DNA from: Actinomadura alba
GTDB taxonomy: Bacteria > Actinomycetota > Actinomycetes > Streptosporangiales > Streptosporangiaceae
Assembly (NCBI RefSeq): GCF_014323705.1
Contig: NZ_JABVEC010000010.1
Coordinates: 180,600-244,599 of the forward strand
Length of the DNA: 64,000 bases
Reading direction: 5' to 3'
Position 1 is the first letter of the stretch, and each line of letters starts with the position of its first letter. Under the pieces are notes generated by a model, which worked only from the letters and a program-made list of their open reading frames with translations, had not been told where the DNA came from and searched no databases. The position numbers were made by a program, and so were the translations under genes. Positions 29,358-38,487 of the stretch are shown here, piece after piece.

Positions 29358-29505
29358 TCGAACGCCTACCGGGTTAGCTGACGGGTTCGGGCCGGGAGTA
29401 TTGCCCTATCGCGGTCGCCCGCGAATTCACCCCAGGTGTTGTGGGTCCCCGGTCCCCGCCGCGACCGCAGTCGCGCCGGGATTCGGCGGTCCGGCCGGCC
29501 TCGTC
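29358..29505 (-). promoter_or_regulatory. ydaO-yuaA (c-di-AMP) riboswitch candidate
   Basis: The leader of the coiled-coil exoprotein gene, read on the minus strand, carries the conserved actinobacterial ydaO segments in order: GGGGACCCA, then TGGGGTGAAT (complement of about 29427-29442), then TAGGGC, and last CCGAACCCGTCAGCTAACC with GGTAGGCG (complement of 29363-29391). Spacing and order match leaders of resuscitation-factor and NlpC/P60 genes in Streptomyces. The 5' limit is uncertain, between about 29490 and 29525. In that family c-di-AMP binding switches expression off. Confidence 0.82.
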
Positions 29506-29519
29506 CCCGGGTGGGGGCG

Positions 29520-29934
29520 TATCACCGGCCGAATCTCCATGAACTGTAAGGAAACATCCTGCACTCGGCCAAGAGTAGCCCCGTAGTTCCCAAAGCCGTC
29601 GCGAACGACCCTGCTTCACAGGCGACCCGGGAGCAAACCGGAGCAAAGGATGAGCTTGGAGGTGAGCGGACCGGCCGCACCGGGCGCGAGCCGCCCGGTC
29701 GTGCCCTCGGCGGCCCTGGTGCTCGTCCACTCGATGGACGGCGCGGCGGGATCCCGGTGATACCTCACTCAAGAAGGGGTCTCCTTGGCTCGGGGAAGGC
29801 CGCTGACCGCCGACCGCAGGGCACTCGCGAAGGAGAAGGTTAGTGGAGTTTTTACTTCGACATGCGGTGAATTTGGACAAACTTGGCATTCGCCCATGTG
29901 AGATGGTCGCCGGCCACCCGGCCGCTCTGGGTGG
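29520..29934. other. Intergenic region without a supported gene
   Basis: Between the riboswitch and the kinase gene I see no gene with family resemblance. A minus-strand open frame over 29374-29889 runs through the riboswitch and has no protein-like pattern. A 36-codon plus-strand frame from an ATG at 29649 is unsupported. The stretch presumably holds the promoter of the riboswitch transcript. Confidence 0.5.
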
Positions 29935-31458
29935 CTATCCGGCGCTGAGCGTGGCGCGGTAGGACAGGCTGGTCCCGCGCTTCGCCCAGACGTAGGCGAG
30001 CCGCCCGTCGGCCTGCCGGGTCACGGTGACCGTGCCCCCGTCGGTGCAGGGCGAGTTGATCGCCAGCGCCATCCGCAGGCGGCTCTGGGTGCCCTCGGTG
30101 AACGTCAGGGTGCCGTCGCAGCCGGTCGGCGGCGGATAGACGGCCTGCGCGGTCTTCTGCCCCGTGACGAACGTCACCTCGACCTGAAAACGCCCGCCGC
30201 GCTGGTTGGTGGCCGTACCTCGCCATGTGCCGTTGAAGGCGGCCGGGACGCTGTCCACCGGATCGTCGCCCGGTGCGGACGACTTCGCGCCGGCGGAGGG
30301 GCCGCTCTCCCCCGAGCCGTCGCCCAGCTGCGGGCGCAGCACCAGGACGATCAGCGCCACCCCGATCAGCACGCCGACGACCACGGCGGCGATGACCCCC
30401 AGCATGCGGTTGTCGCGGCCGCCGGAGGTCTTCGCGGCGGTCGGCTCGGGCGTGAAGTGCGGCCATGCCTCGTCGGTGTCCCCGCGGCCGACGCCCGGCA
30501 GTTCGCCGGGCGGGAAATCCTCGGGCGCCATGAGCAGGAATGCGGTGTCGGAGCGCGCGGGAACCGCCATCTCGGCCGGATGGGAGGCCGGCGGGTGCGC
30601 CGCCTGGTCCAGGAGCGTGCCCGCCATGGCGGCCATCGGCCCGGGCAGCCCGGGCAGGTCGAGCAGGTGATCCATGATCTGGAGGGCGCCCGGGCGGTGC
30701 GTCATGTCGGTGGAGAGCGCCTGAGCGGCGATGTCGCGTAGCGACTCGGGCAGCTCCCGCAGATCGGGCTCCTCGTGGAGCACCCGCTGCATCACCTCCG
30801 CGGCCGAACCCGCACCGAACGCGGCGCGGCCCGTGGCCGCGAAGAGCAGCGTCATCGCCCACGCGAACACGTCGGCCGGCGGCCCCACGTCCGCCCCGGT
30901 GAGCTGCTCGGGCGCCATGTAGGCCGGCGTGCCGATCATGTGACCGGTCGCTGTGGTGGTGGAGTCGAGTGCCCGGGCGAGGCCGAAGTCGGTCACGTAC
31001 GGCCCGTCGGCGCTCAGCAGCACGTTGGCGGGCTTCAGATCACGGTGGACGACACCGGACCGGTGGATCGCGGCCAGCGCGATCGCGGTGCCCAACGCGA
31101 GCCGCTCCAGCACGTGCGGTCCGCGTGGCCCCTCGTCGGTGACGAGTTGCCTCAGTGAGGGCCCGTTGACGTACGCGCTCACGACGAACGGGCGGTCACC
31201 GGCCACGCCGGCGTCCAGTACCCGGGCCGTGCAGAAGGAGCCGACCCGCCGGGCGGGTTCGAGCTCGCCGATGAAACGCAGCCGCGCCGTCGGCTCGTTC
31301 ATCAGCCGGGCGTGCAGCAACTTGACCGCGACAGACCCGCCCGTGCCGTCGCCGCCCAGGAAGACCACACCTTGATCGCCCTGGCCGAGCCGTCCCTGGA
31401 GCCCATAGTCGCCGAGCCGGTTGGGGTCATCCGGGTTGAGGGGTCGGGCGTCGGTCAT
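29935..31458 (-). CDS. Membrane-anchored serine/threonine protein kinase
   Basis: A 507-residue protein. The kinase domain is at about 10-270: glycine loop LGQGDQGVVF, lysine in VAVKLL, catalytic HRDLKPANVLL, DFGLA and APEQLTG. A disordered linker leads to one transmembrane helix at about 355-377 and an outer C-terminal domain of ~110 residues (FNGTWRGTA..GRFQVEVTF..GCDGTLTF). No PASTA repeats are present, so it is not the PknB type. The outer domain probably senses a ligand. It is divergent from the SCP-like gene. The start ATG follows GAGGAGTGACGG. Confidence 0.92.
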   Translation of the reverse strand: MTDARPLNPDDPNRLGDYGLQGRLGQGDQGVVFLGGDGTGGSVAVKLLHARLMNEPTARLRFIGELEPARRVGSFCTARVLDAGVAGDRPFVVSAYVNGPSLRQLVTDEGPRGPHVLERLALGTAIALAAIHRSGVVHRDLKPANVLLSADGPYVTDFGLARALDSTTTATGHMIGTPAYMAPEQLTGADVGPPADVFAWAMTLLFAATGRAAFGAGSAAEVMQRVLHEEPDLRELPESLRDIAAQALSTDMTHRPGALQIMDHLLDLPGLPGPMAAMAGTLLDQAAHPPASHPAEMAVPARSDTAFLLMAPEDFPPGELPGVGRGDTDEAWPHFTPEPTAAKTSGGRDNRMLGVIAAVVVGVLIGVALIVLVLRPQLGDGSGESGPSAGAKSSAPGDDPVDSVPAAFNGTWRGTATNQRGGRFQVEVTFVTGQKTAQAVYPPPTGCDGTLTFTEGTQSRLRMALAINSPCTDGGTVTVTRQADGRLAYVWAKRGTSLSYRATLSAG

Positions 31459-31564
31459 CCGTCACTCCTCATGCACTGTGATCTTCATGCACCGTGATCC
31501 TTGCTCCCCGATCGCGCTGACACCTTACTTTCAACCGGGCCCGGTGCCGGTACCGTCGGTTCGG

Positions 31565-32002
31565 ATGTCTCGGACTCAGCTCACCCGTGCCGTACTAGAC
31601 GCGCAGCTCGCCGCGCTCGGCCGGCCGCCGTACGCCGGCCCCGACGATCCCGCGGCGCTGCGCCGCGGCTGCCTCGACGCCGTCCTGGCCGCCCGCGAGG
31701 CCGGTACGGAGCCGCAGGGGGCCGTGCTCAAGGGCGCTGTGCGCCACCTGCTGGACCGGCTGGTCGCGATCGCGCCGGGCAGGTCGGTGGAGGTACGGAT
31801 CCCTCCGTACGCCGCCGCGCAGTGCGTTGAGGGGCCGCGTCACACCCGGGGCACGCCGCCCAACGTGGTCGAGATGGGCGCGGCCACCTGGATCGGGCTC
31901 GCCACCGGAGCGGTCTCGTGGGCGGACGCCGTCGAGAACGGCGAGGTGCGCGCCAGCGGCGCACGCGCCGACCTGCGGGAATACCTCCCCCTACATTCCT
32001 GA
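31565..32002 (+). CDS. Sterol carrier family (SCP-2-like) protein
   Basis: A 145-residue protein of the actinobacterial sterol-carrier-like family often found beside purF. Seen: a helical N-terminus, then RSVEVRIPPYAAAQCVEGPRHTRGTPPNVVEM, a WIGLATGAVSWADAV helix and GARADL near the end. The SCP-2 fold binds lipids, but the role of this group is not established. The ATG at 31565 fits the family length; the open frame upstream is not family-like. It converges with the small membrane protein gene, overlapping by 12 bp. Confidence 0.78.
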   Translation: MSRTQLTRAVLDAQLAALGRPPYAGPDDPAALRRGCLDAVLAAREAGTEPQGAVLKGAVRHLLDRLVAIAPGRSVEVRIPPYAAAQCVEGPRHTRGTPPNVVEMGAATWIGLATGAVSWADAVENGEVRASGARADLREYLPLHS

Positions 32003-32368
32003 CCCGGGGTGGCCGCTGCTCCGCACGAACGGGAACTCCCGCTCGATGCAGCGGTCGCGTGATCGGGCGTCGGGGTAGTCGGTGCTGTTGCCGCACTTCG
32101 CTGCCTGGCTCACCAGCCACACCAGCACCGTCGTGCCCAGGACCAAGGCCACGGCCGAGGCCACGACGCCGGCGATGGCGAGGTCGCGCTCCGTGCCCTT
32201 GATCAGGGCGGTGACGCCCAGGATCAGCCCGGCGATGCCCAAGAGCAGCCCGAGCCCGCAGATCGCCAGCGCGGGGATCCCGGCCAGCCCCAGGGCCAGC
32301 GAGGCCACGGCCAGCCCACGCCCCCGCGGGGGTGCGGCCTCGTGTGTCCGGTAGCCGGGCAACGTCAT
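31991..32368 (-). CDS. DUF4190-like small membrane protein
   Basis: A 125-residue protein with two or three hydrophobic helices: about 20-45 (LAVASLALGLAGIPALAICGLG), about 45-58, and 68-92. The N-terminal GRGLAVASLALGLAG is the DUF4190 start pattern, and the charged tail carries two cysteines. Function unknown. The ATG follows AGGAGGTCCCGT. Confidence 0.75.
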   Translation of the reverse strand: MTLPGYRTHEAAPPRGRGLAVASLALGLAGIPALAICGLGLLLGIAGLILGVTALIKGTERDLAIAGVVASAVALVLGTTVLVWLVSQAAKCGNSTDYPDARSRDRCIEREFPFVRSSGHPGSGM

Positions 32369-32460
32369 ACGGGACCTCCTGCGGGCGCGACCTTGAGCGG
32401 GTCATCCCATAGGTTTTCGCGCCCATGGCGCCCGCGACGGCATCCGTAGGCAAAAGTCGG

Positions 32461-32498
32461 TTAATGAAGCACCAGGTAGTGCGCCTAGACTGGGGTGG
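32461..32498 (+). promoter_or_regulatory. Possible leaderless promoter of purF
   Basis: TAGACT at 32486-32491 could be a -10 box, with TTAATG at 32461-32466 as a weak -35 box and 19 bp between. The first transcribed base would fall on the purF start codon GTG at 32495 or 32498. No ribosome-binding site is visible upstream of the GTG. Leaderless mRNAs are common in actinobacteria. Confidence 0.35.
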
Positions 32499-33988
32499 TG
32501 CTTCTCGGGGATGGCCGGCTGAGCCACGACATCGACCCCACCGACCGCGGCCCGCAAGACGCGTGCGGGGTCTTCGGCGTGTGGGTTCCGGCGGATGACG
32601 CGGGTGAGGCCGAGGTGAGCAAGCTCACCTACTACGGTCTCTACGCTCTGCAGCACCGTGGCCAGGAGTCCGCGGGCATCGCGGTGAGCGACGGCGCCCG
32701 CATCGTGGTCTTCAAGGACATGGGGCTGGTCGCGCAGGTCTTCGACGAGTCAGTGCTGAACACCCTTCGCGGCCACATCGCCGTCGGGCACTGCCGCTAC
32801 TCGACGACCGGCTCTCCGACGTGGGAGAACGCGCAGCCGACCTTCCGTTCCACCGACGGCGGCAGCCTCGCGCTGGTGCACAACGGCAACCTGATCAACA
32901 CCCCCGAGCTCGCCGCCCGGCTCGAGCCGGGGCGGCTCACCGCGACCACCGACACCGAGGTGCTCACCGCGCTGCTGGCCGGGCGCCCCGGTCAGGGATC
33001 GGCCGAGTCCCCCGCACGCGGCGGGATGTCGATCGACGCCGCGATGGAGATCCTTCCGGTCACCCGCGGCGCCTTCTCGTTGGTCTTCATGGACGAACGG
33101 ACCCTCTACGCGGCCCGTGACCCGGAAGGCGTCCGGCCCCTCGTGCTGGGCCGGCTCGAACGCGGCTGGGTGGTCGCCTCCGAGACCGCAGCGCTCGACA
33201 TCGTCGGCGCCGCCTTCGTCCGCGAGGTCGAGCCCGGCGAGCTGCTCGCGATCGACGAGGACGGCGTACGTTCCCAGCGGTTCGCCGAGCCTCGCCCCAA
33301 GGGCTGCCTCTTCGAGTACGTCTACCTCGCCCGGCCCGACACCACGATCTCGGGCCGCAGCGTGCAGGCCACCCGGGTCGAGGTGGGCCGCAGGCTCGCC
33401 CGCGAGCACCCGGCCGAGGCCGACCTGGTGATCCCCACTCCCGAGTCGGGCACCCCCGCGGCGATCGGCTACGCCGAGGCCTCCGGCATCCCCTACGGCC
33501 AGGGGCTGGTCAAGAACTCCTACGTGGGCCGTACGTTCATCCAGCCCTCACAGACGATCCGGCAGCTCGGCATCCGGCTGAAGCTGAACCCGCTGCGTGA
33601 GGCCATCGAGGGCAAGCGGCTGGTCGTCGTCGACGACTCGATCGTGCGCGGCAACACGCAGCGGGCGATCGTACGGATGTTGCGCGAGGCGGGCGCCGCC
33701 GAGGTGCACGTGCGGATCTCCAGCCCGCCCGTGGCCTGGCCCTGCTTCTACGGCATCGACTTCGCGACCCGGGCCGAGCTGATCGCCGGAAACCTGTCCG
33801 TCGAAGAGATCCGTACGTCGCTCGGGGCCGACTCGCTCGGCTTCATCTCGCTCGACGAGCTGATCGCGGCCAGCCAGATCGCCAAGGACCGGCTGTGCCG
33901 CGCCTGCTTCGACGGCGTCTACCCGATCCGGGTCGACGAGGCCTCCCGTGGCAAGCACCTTCTCGAAGTGGCCCAGACGCGCTCATGA
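32495..33988 (+). CDS. purF: Amidophosphoribosyltransferase PurF
   Basis: Catalyses the first step of purine synthesis: PRPP plus glutamine gives phosphoribosylamine. 497 residues. A short propeptide precedes the nucleophile cysteine (C24 in DACGVFGVW), as in the Bacillus-type enzyme with an Fe-S cluster. The glutaminase domain has ALQHRGQESAGIA and GHCRYSTTG; the PRPP-binding domain has VVVDDSIVRGNTQ. It starts with GTG; a second GTG follows directly. Its stop codon overlaps the purM start (ATGA). Confidence 0.96.
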   Translation: MVLLGDGRLSHDIDPTDRGPQDACGVFGVWVPADDAGEAEVSKLTYYGLYALQHRGQESAGIAVSDGARIVVFKDMGLVAQVFDESVLNTLRGHIAVGHCRYSTTGSPTWENAQPTFRSTDGGSLALVHNGNLINTPELAARLEPGRLTATTDTEVLTALLAGRPGQGSAESPARGGMSIDAAMEILPVTRGAFSLVFMDERTLYAARDPEGVRPLVLGRLERGWVVASETAALDIVGAAFVREVEPGELLAIDEDGVRSQRFAEPRPKGCLFEYVYLARPDTTISGRSVQATRVEVGRRLAREHPAEADLVIPTPESGTPAAIGYAEASGIPYGQGLVKNSYVGRTFIQPSQTIRQLGIRLKLNPLREAIEGKRLVVVDDSIVRGNTQRAIVRMLREAGAAEVHVRISSPPVAWPCFYGIDFATRAELIAGNLSVEEIRTSLGADSLGFISLDELIAASQIAKDRLCRACFDGVYPIRVDEASRGKHLLEVAQTRS

Positions 33989-35013
33989 GCACCTCCTACG
34001 AGGCGGCCGGGGTGGACATCGCGGCGGGCGAGCGCGCGGTCGAACTCATGAAGTCGCGGGTGGCCGTGTCCCGTCGGCCCGAGGTCGTCGACGACGCGAG
34101 CGGCTTCGCCGGGCTCTTCGACATGTCCGCCTTCGCCCGCTACCGGCGTCCGCTGCTCGCCACCTCGACCGATGGCGTGGGAACCAAGGTCGATCTCGCC
34201 CGCCGCCTCGGGGTCTACGACACCATCGGCCACGACCTCGTCGGCATGGTGATCGACGATCTCGCGGTCTGCGGGGCCGAGCCGCTGTTCATGACCGACT
34301 ACATAGCCTGCGGCAAGGTCGTCCCGGAACGCATCGCCGCCGTCGTCGGCGGCGTCGCCGAGGCGTGCGCGCTGGCCGGCTGCGCTCTGGTGGGCGGTGA
34401 GACCGCGGAGCACCCGGGCCTGCTGGCGCCGGACGAGTTCGACCTCGCCGGTGCGGGCACCGGGGTGGTCGAGGCCGACGAGCTGCTGGGGCCGGGTCGC
34501 GTGGTCGCCGGTGACATCGTGATCGCGATGGCGTCGTCGGGCGTCCACGCCAACGGATACTCACTGGTCCGCCATGTGCTGAAGGAGTCCGGCCTCGATC
34601 TCGACGCCGAACCGCCGGAGCTGTCCCGGCCGCTGGGCGCGGAACTGCTCACCCCGACCCGCATCTACGCGCTCGACTGCCTGGCGCTGGCCCGCTCCGG
34701 CGCCGTACACGCCTTCGCGCACATCACCGGCGGGGGGATCACCGCCAACCTGGCCCGCTCGCTGCCCGCCACCGTGGACGCCGTGCTGGAGCGCTCGTCC
34801 TGGGCACCGCCCGAGATCTTCGCGCTGCTTCAGCGGCACGGGAACATCCCGCAGGCCGAGATGGACAAGACCTTCAATCTCGGCGTCGGCATGGCGGCCA
34901 TCGTTCCGGCCGACCGTGCGGACGACGCTCTGCGGCTCCTCGCCGACCGCGACGTGCCCGCCTGGATTCTGGGCGAGGTGGTCCCCGGGAAAGGCACCGC
35001 CCGATACGCCTGA
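33985..35013 (+). CDS. purM: Phosphoribosylformylglycinamidine cyclo-ligase PurM
   Basis: AIR synthetase, the fifth step of purine synthesis. 342 residues with TSTDGVGTKVDLA, the HDLVGMVIDDLAVCGAEPLFMTDY block, GGETAEHPG and the SSGVHANGYSLVR segment. The ATG at 33985 overlaps the purF stop codon, so translation is coupled. The PurSQL product made at 17.6-21.9 kb is its substrate. Confidence 0.96.
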   Translation: MSTSYEAAGVDIAAGERAVELMKSRVAVSRRPEVVDDASGFAGLFDMSAFARYRRPLLATSTDGVGTKVDLARRLGVYDTIGHDLVGMVIDDLAVCGAEPLFMTDYIACGKVVPERIAAVVGGVAEACALAGCALVGGETAEHPGLLAPDEFDLAGAGTGVVEADELLGPGRVVAGDIVIAMASSGVHANGYSLVRHVLKESGLDLDAEPPELSRPLGAELLTPTRIYALDCLALARSGAVHAFAHITGGGITANLARSLPATVDAVLERSSWAPPEIFALLQRHGNIPQAEMDKTFNLGVGMAAIVPADRADDALRLLADRDVPAWILGEVVPGKGTARYA

Positions 35014-35154
35014 ACCGAGAGGTTCGACGCCTATCGCGGTGCACGCCGCATGATCTACCGGACCGTCGGACACCGCCGGACCGTCACTGCCGGATCGTGC
35101 TCGACGGTGGCCGCGAACGTCGCCGAGCGCCCGTACGGGCGCAGAAACGCCACA

Positions 35155-35176
35155 GCCCTGGCCTCACGGCCAGGGC
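35155..35176. terminator. Hairpin between purM and the DUF3073 gene
   Basis: GCCCTGGCC and GGCCAGGGC form a 9 bp stem with a TCAC loop, between convergent genes. Confidence 0.6.
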
Positions 35177-35197
35177 GGCGGCGATCAGGCGGACGGG

Positions 35198-35422
35198 CTA
35201 ACGACCGGACGTACCGTCTTTGCGGTCGTCCTCGCTGCCGTACTCGTCCGAGTAGTCGGAGTACTTATCGGCCACTTCGTCATAGGAGTCGTCATAGGGG
35301 TCATTGGGTGACTCAGCGACTCCCAGCTCCTCCTTAAGGCGGTCGAGATCCGTGCCGCCGCTGTTGTACTTCAGCTGGCGTGCAACCTTCACCTGCTTGG
35401 CCTTGGCTCGGCCGCGCCCCAT
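35198..35422 (-). CDS. DUF3073 domain-containing protein
   Basis: A 74-residue acidic protein. The basic N-terminus MGRGRAKAKQVKVARQLKY and the Asp/Ser/Tyr-rich tail are typical of DUF3073, a small actinobacterial family of unknown function. It sits in its usual place between purM and the amino acid dehydrogenase gene. The ATG start is clear. Confidence 0.92.
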   Translation of the reverse strand: MGRGRAKAKQVKVARQLKYNSGGTDLDRLKEELGVAESPNDPYDDSYDEVADKYSDYSDEYGSEDDRKDGTSGR

Positions 35423-35631
35423 TGGCTCGACCCCCTCGATGGTCAGGGCTTCATGACCCCATCAACGCTCGCGTACGCTACGTGAACTGACGTCTACCGA
35501 GCCGTACGTCAGTTCCGGATACAACCGTACCCGTTTTGCGTCTGGCTCGGTACGCCGTCTGCACGGTGGCGCTTCGCTCGCAGCGGAGAACCCGATTGTA
35601 TCCACTACTTCGAGGCGTTGCCCACCCGCGA

Positions 35632-36720
35632 TCAGCTGCCCAGCCAGAGGCCGCGCAACCGCCCCACCTCGGACATCCTCTGCTCGGCGAGCCTGTCGGC
35701 CGCGGCGGCCGGCGGAACGCCCTCGGCGGCGGCCATGGCGAAGATCCGCCGGGTGGTCTCGAAGATCCCGGTGGCGCGTGCCTTGGCGCGGTCGAAGTCG
35801 AAGCCCTCGATCTCGTCCGCCACCTGGATCACGCCGCCGGAATTGACGACGTAGTCGGGGGCGTAGAGGATCCCGCGGTCGGCCAGCTGCTTCTCGATGC
35901 CGACGTGGGCGAGCTGGTTGTTGGCCCCGCCGCACACGATCTTGGCGCCCAGGGCCGACGCCATCCGGTCGTCGAGGGAGCCGCCGAGCGCGCAGGGAGC
36001 GTAGACGTCGATGTCGGCGGCGATCAGCGCGTCACGGTCGGCGACGACCGCCACCTCGGGGTGCTTGGCGCGCATCCGCTCGACCGCGGTGTCGTTGACG
36101 TCACAGATCACGACGTCCGCGCCGTCCTCTAGCAGGTGCTCCACGAGGCGGTGGCCCACCTTGCCGATGCCCTCGACGCCGACCCGGCGGCCGCGGAGCG
36201 TCGGCTCGCCCCAGGCGGCCTCGGCGGACGCGCGCATGCCCTGGAAGACGCCGAACGCGGTCAGGATCGAGGAGTCACCCGCCCCGCCGTGCGCGATCGT
36301 CCGGCCCGTCACGAAGGAGCACTCCCGGGCGATGACGTCCATGTCCTCGCTGTAGGTGCCGACATCGCAGGCGGTGTAGTACCGGCCGTTCAGCGACTGG
36401 ACGAACCGTCCGTACGCCCGCAGCAGGGCCTCCGACTTGTCGGTCGCCGGATCCCCGATGATCACGGCCTTGCCGCCGCCGAGGTCGAGCCCGGCCAGCG
36501 CGTTCTTGTACGCCATGGCACGGGAGAGGTTGAGGACGTCGGCGAGCGCGGCGTCCTCGGAGTCGTAGGGATAGAAACGGGTTCCGCCGAGTGCGGGACC
36601 CAGCGCGGTGGAGTAGATCGCGATGATCGCGCGCAGCCCGGTCGCCTCGTCCTGGCAGAAGACGACCTGTTCATGCCGGGGTCCTGTGCCTTTGTGAGGC
36701 GACCCGAAGACATTGGTCAC
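35632..36720 (-). CDS. vdh: Leucine/valine-type amino acid dehydrogenase
   Basis: NAD-dependent oxidative deamination of a branched-chain amino acid to the 2-oxo acid, which feeds the Bkd complex. 362 residues of the Glu/Leu/Phe/Val family: [15 protein letters not shown], catalytic lysines in [16 protein letters not shown], the NAD fold [17 protein letters not shown] and GGANNQL. The GTG at 36720 has GAGAGGAG upstream; the open frame to 36831 is not family-like. The position next to bldC matches the valine dehydrogenase locus of Streptomyces, but leucine preference cannot be excluded. Confidence 0.92.
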   Translation of the reverse strand: MTNVFGSPHKGTGPRHEQVVFCQDEATGLRAIIAIYSTALGPALGGTRFYPYDSEDAALADVLNLSRAMAYKNALAGLDLGGGKAVIIGDPATDKSEALLRAYGRFVQSLNGRYYTACDVGTYSEDMDVIARECSFVTGRTIAHGGAGDSSILTAFGVFQGMRASAEAAWGEPTLRGRRVGVEGIGKVGHRLVEHLLEDGADVVICDVNDTAVERMRAKHPEVAVVADRDALIAADIDVYAPCALGGSLDDRMASALGAKIVCGGANNQLAHVGIEKQLADRGILYAPDYVVNSGGVIQVADEIEGFDFDRAKARATGIFETTRRIFAMAAAEGVPPAAAADRLAEQRMSEVGRLRGLWLGS

Positions 36721-36885
36721 GGTAGTGACTCCTCTCAGTCTCGGGCCAAGCCTAGGGCCGTTGACCAGGACAGGGACATGGCCACGCTGATCTGGTGAGA
36801 TTTCCCCGCCCGTCCCAGGTAACACGGGCATCTCGGCGGTGCCGACCTCATGTCAGTCCGGTCAGTCGCATGTCACCATGCGAAC

Positions 36886-37785
36886 GTGTTGCCTTACGCC
36901 GCGTACCTACGGGTATACGAGCCGCTGACCGCGTTTGCGGAACCGGAGCGGTCCGCGTGGGCGCAGTACGCGGACTCGAGGGACCGGCCGCGCAGGGCGA
37001 CCGCCCTCCAGGTCGAGCACGCCCAAGCGCTGAGGCGCCTGCTGGCCGCACCTCCGGTGGTGGTCCCGGGGCAGGAGAGCCGGGACGCCTACGTCCGGCG
37101 GTCCGGGGGGATGACCTACGTCAGCCCCTGGCAGACCCGCCTGCGGTCCTGGGTGGCCTTCACGAGGTTTCGGGACAGCCTGCCGGCCGCGGTGGCGGAC
37201 GCCTTCGTCCCGGCCCCGCTCGCCGACCAGGTCACCGGCGAGTTCGAACGGTGGAAGCGCCAGAGCCGCACTGTACGGCCGCACATCCTGTCGAGCACCT
37301 GGCACATCCCGATCGCTTGGTTCGTCCCGTTCGTCCCTGCTGAGCGCTGGCTCGTGCTGACCTCGGGGCCGAAGACCGACGATCACGCAGCCGGTGGCGG
37401 ACGTGTTCATGAAGGTGACAGTCCGGTCACTCCGGCACCAGTGCGCACACTCGTTTACGTGACATCCATGGCCGAGGCCAGGCGCAGGGTGGAGCGTGCG
37501 GTCGCCGTCGTCCGGAGCGGCCTCGGCGAGGACCGGGCCTGGAGCGAGGTCCAGACGGTGGGCTGGTGGCTGGCGGAGTTCCATGCGGAGGCCTTGGTCG
37601 AGCTCGACTACGGCGGACTGGTGCAGCTCTTCGATGACCAGGCGCTCAGTACGGACCAGTCGGTCGCCGAGGCGTCAGTGGCGCTCGCCGGGCTGGAGCA
37701 GGGCAAGGTCGAGCTCACCCTGGCGATGTACCGGCGTCTGCTCACCAGGTGGCGTTTCGTGCGCGCCCTCGAGGCCGCGAACTGA
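36886..37785 (+). CDS. Hypothetical protein of the vdh-bldC locus
   Basis: About 299 residues from the GTG at 36886; an ATG at 36850 would add 12. The start VLPYAAYLRVYEPLTAFAEPER and the blocks WQTRLRSWVAF and TWHIPIAWFVPF match the conserved hypothetical that lies between the amino acid dehydrogenase gene and bldC in Streptomyces. No signal peptide, membrane helix or catalytic motif is visible. It is divergent from the dehydrogenase gene and upstream of bldC on the same strand. Confidence 0.82.
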   Translation: MLPYAAYLRVYEPLTAFAEPERSAWAQYADSRDRPRRATALQVEHAQALRRLLAAPPVVVPGQESRDAYVRRSGGMTYVSPWQTRLRSWVAFTRFRDSLPAAVADAFVPAPLADQVTGEFERWKRQSRTVRPHILSSTWHIPIAWFVPFVPAERWLVLTSGPKTDDHAAGGGRVHEGDSPVTPAPVRTLVYVTSMAEARRRVERAVAVVRSGLGEDRAWSEVQTVGWWLAEFHAEALVELDYGGLVQLFDDQALSTDQSVAEASVALAGLEQGKVELTLAMYRRLLTRWRFVRALEAAN

Positions 37786-38023
37786 ACAAACTTCCCGAAT
37801 CTGCGCGCGATGCGACCATACGTGTCGCTAGAATCACGCAGCGTGATTCAGCCATCGCGAAACACGCAGTTACAGCCAGGGACTTGCTTGTTGCGTTGAG
37901 TGGTGGCATGGTTACACCTTGTGATGTCATAGTGGCTCTTTCGGGCCATAGGGGACATCGGGAACCGCGCGAGGATCAATCGCAGGATCGCTGTCATCGG
38001 TCCATGGAGGAGAGGCCGCACAC

Positions 38024-38227
38024 ATGTCAGCACGTACGCCAGAGGCCGAGCCCCTGCTGACTCCGGCAGAGGTGGCGACGATGTTCCGCGTCGACCCCAA
38101 GACCGTCACGCGGTGGGCGAAAGCCGGCAAGTTGACGTCCATCCGCACCCTGGGGGGACACCGGCGCTACCGCGAGGCTGAGGTGCGGGCGCTGCTGGCG
38201 GGTATCCCGCAGCAGCGTTCGGAGTAA
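38024..38227 (+). CDS. bldC: Developmental transcriptional regulator BldC
   Basis: A 67-residue MerR-type winged-helix protein: LLTPAEVATMFRVDPKTVTRWAKAGKL is the helix-turn-helix and LGGHRRYREAEV the wing. BldC represses sporulation genes during vegetative growth in Streptomyces and binds direct repeats cooperatively. It lacks an effector domain, as expected. A GAGGAG site precedes the ATG. The neighbourhood (purM, DUF3073, vdh, hypothetical) supports orthology. Confidence 0.95.
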   Translation: MSARTPEAEPLLTPAEVATMFRVDPKTVTRWAKAGKLTSIRTLGGHRRYREAEVRALLAGIPQQRSE

Positions 38228-38258
38228 TCCGTCAACGCCTCGCCTGATGCACCGTCCA

Positions 38259-38275
38259 CGGTCGGATCTCGACCG
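38259..38275 (+). terminator. Weak hairpin after bldC
   Basis: CGGTCG-GATCT-CGACCG, a 6 bp stem, 32 bp past the bldC stop codon. The rest of the gap up to the tetR gene (38228-38550) holds no supported gene. Confidence 0.35.
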
Positions 38276-38487
38276 CGGGCGAGCGGGCGGGGCTTGCGGA
38301 GCTCACACCGAGTTTTGGGGGGCGTCAAGCCACAGGGTTCAGGGTCACGGCCGCAGGGTCGGGCCTGGGCTCACACGGTCGTCTCGTCCGTGCCGTCGCC
38401 AAGACGGCGCGGACGAGACTCGTGACTTGGTGCTTTCGACCCGTCGGGCGCGGGGGGCCCGGCGGCCGATGAGATCCTCGGCCGGAT

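Noticed and set aside
29374..29889. Minus-strand open frame of 171 codons upstream of the coiled-coil protein
   Set aside because: It crosses the riboswitch and has no protein-like pattern or ribosome site.
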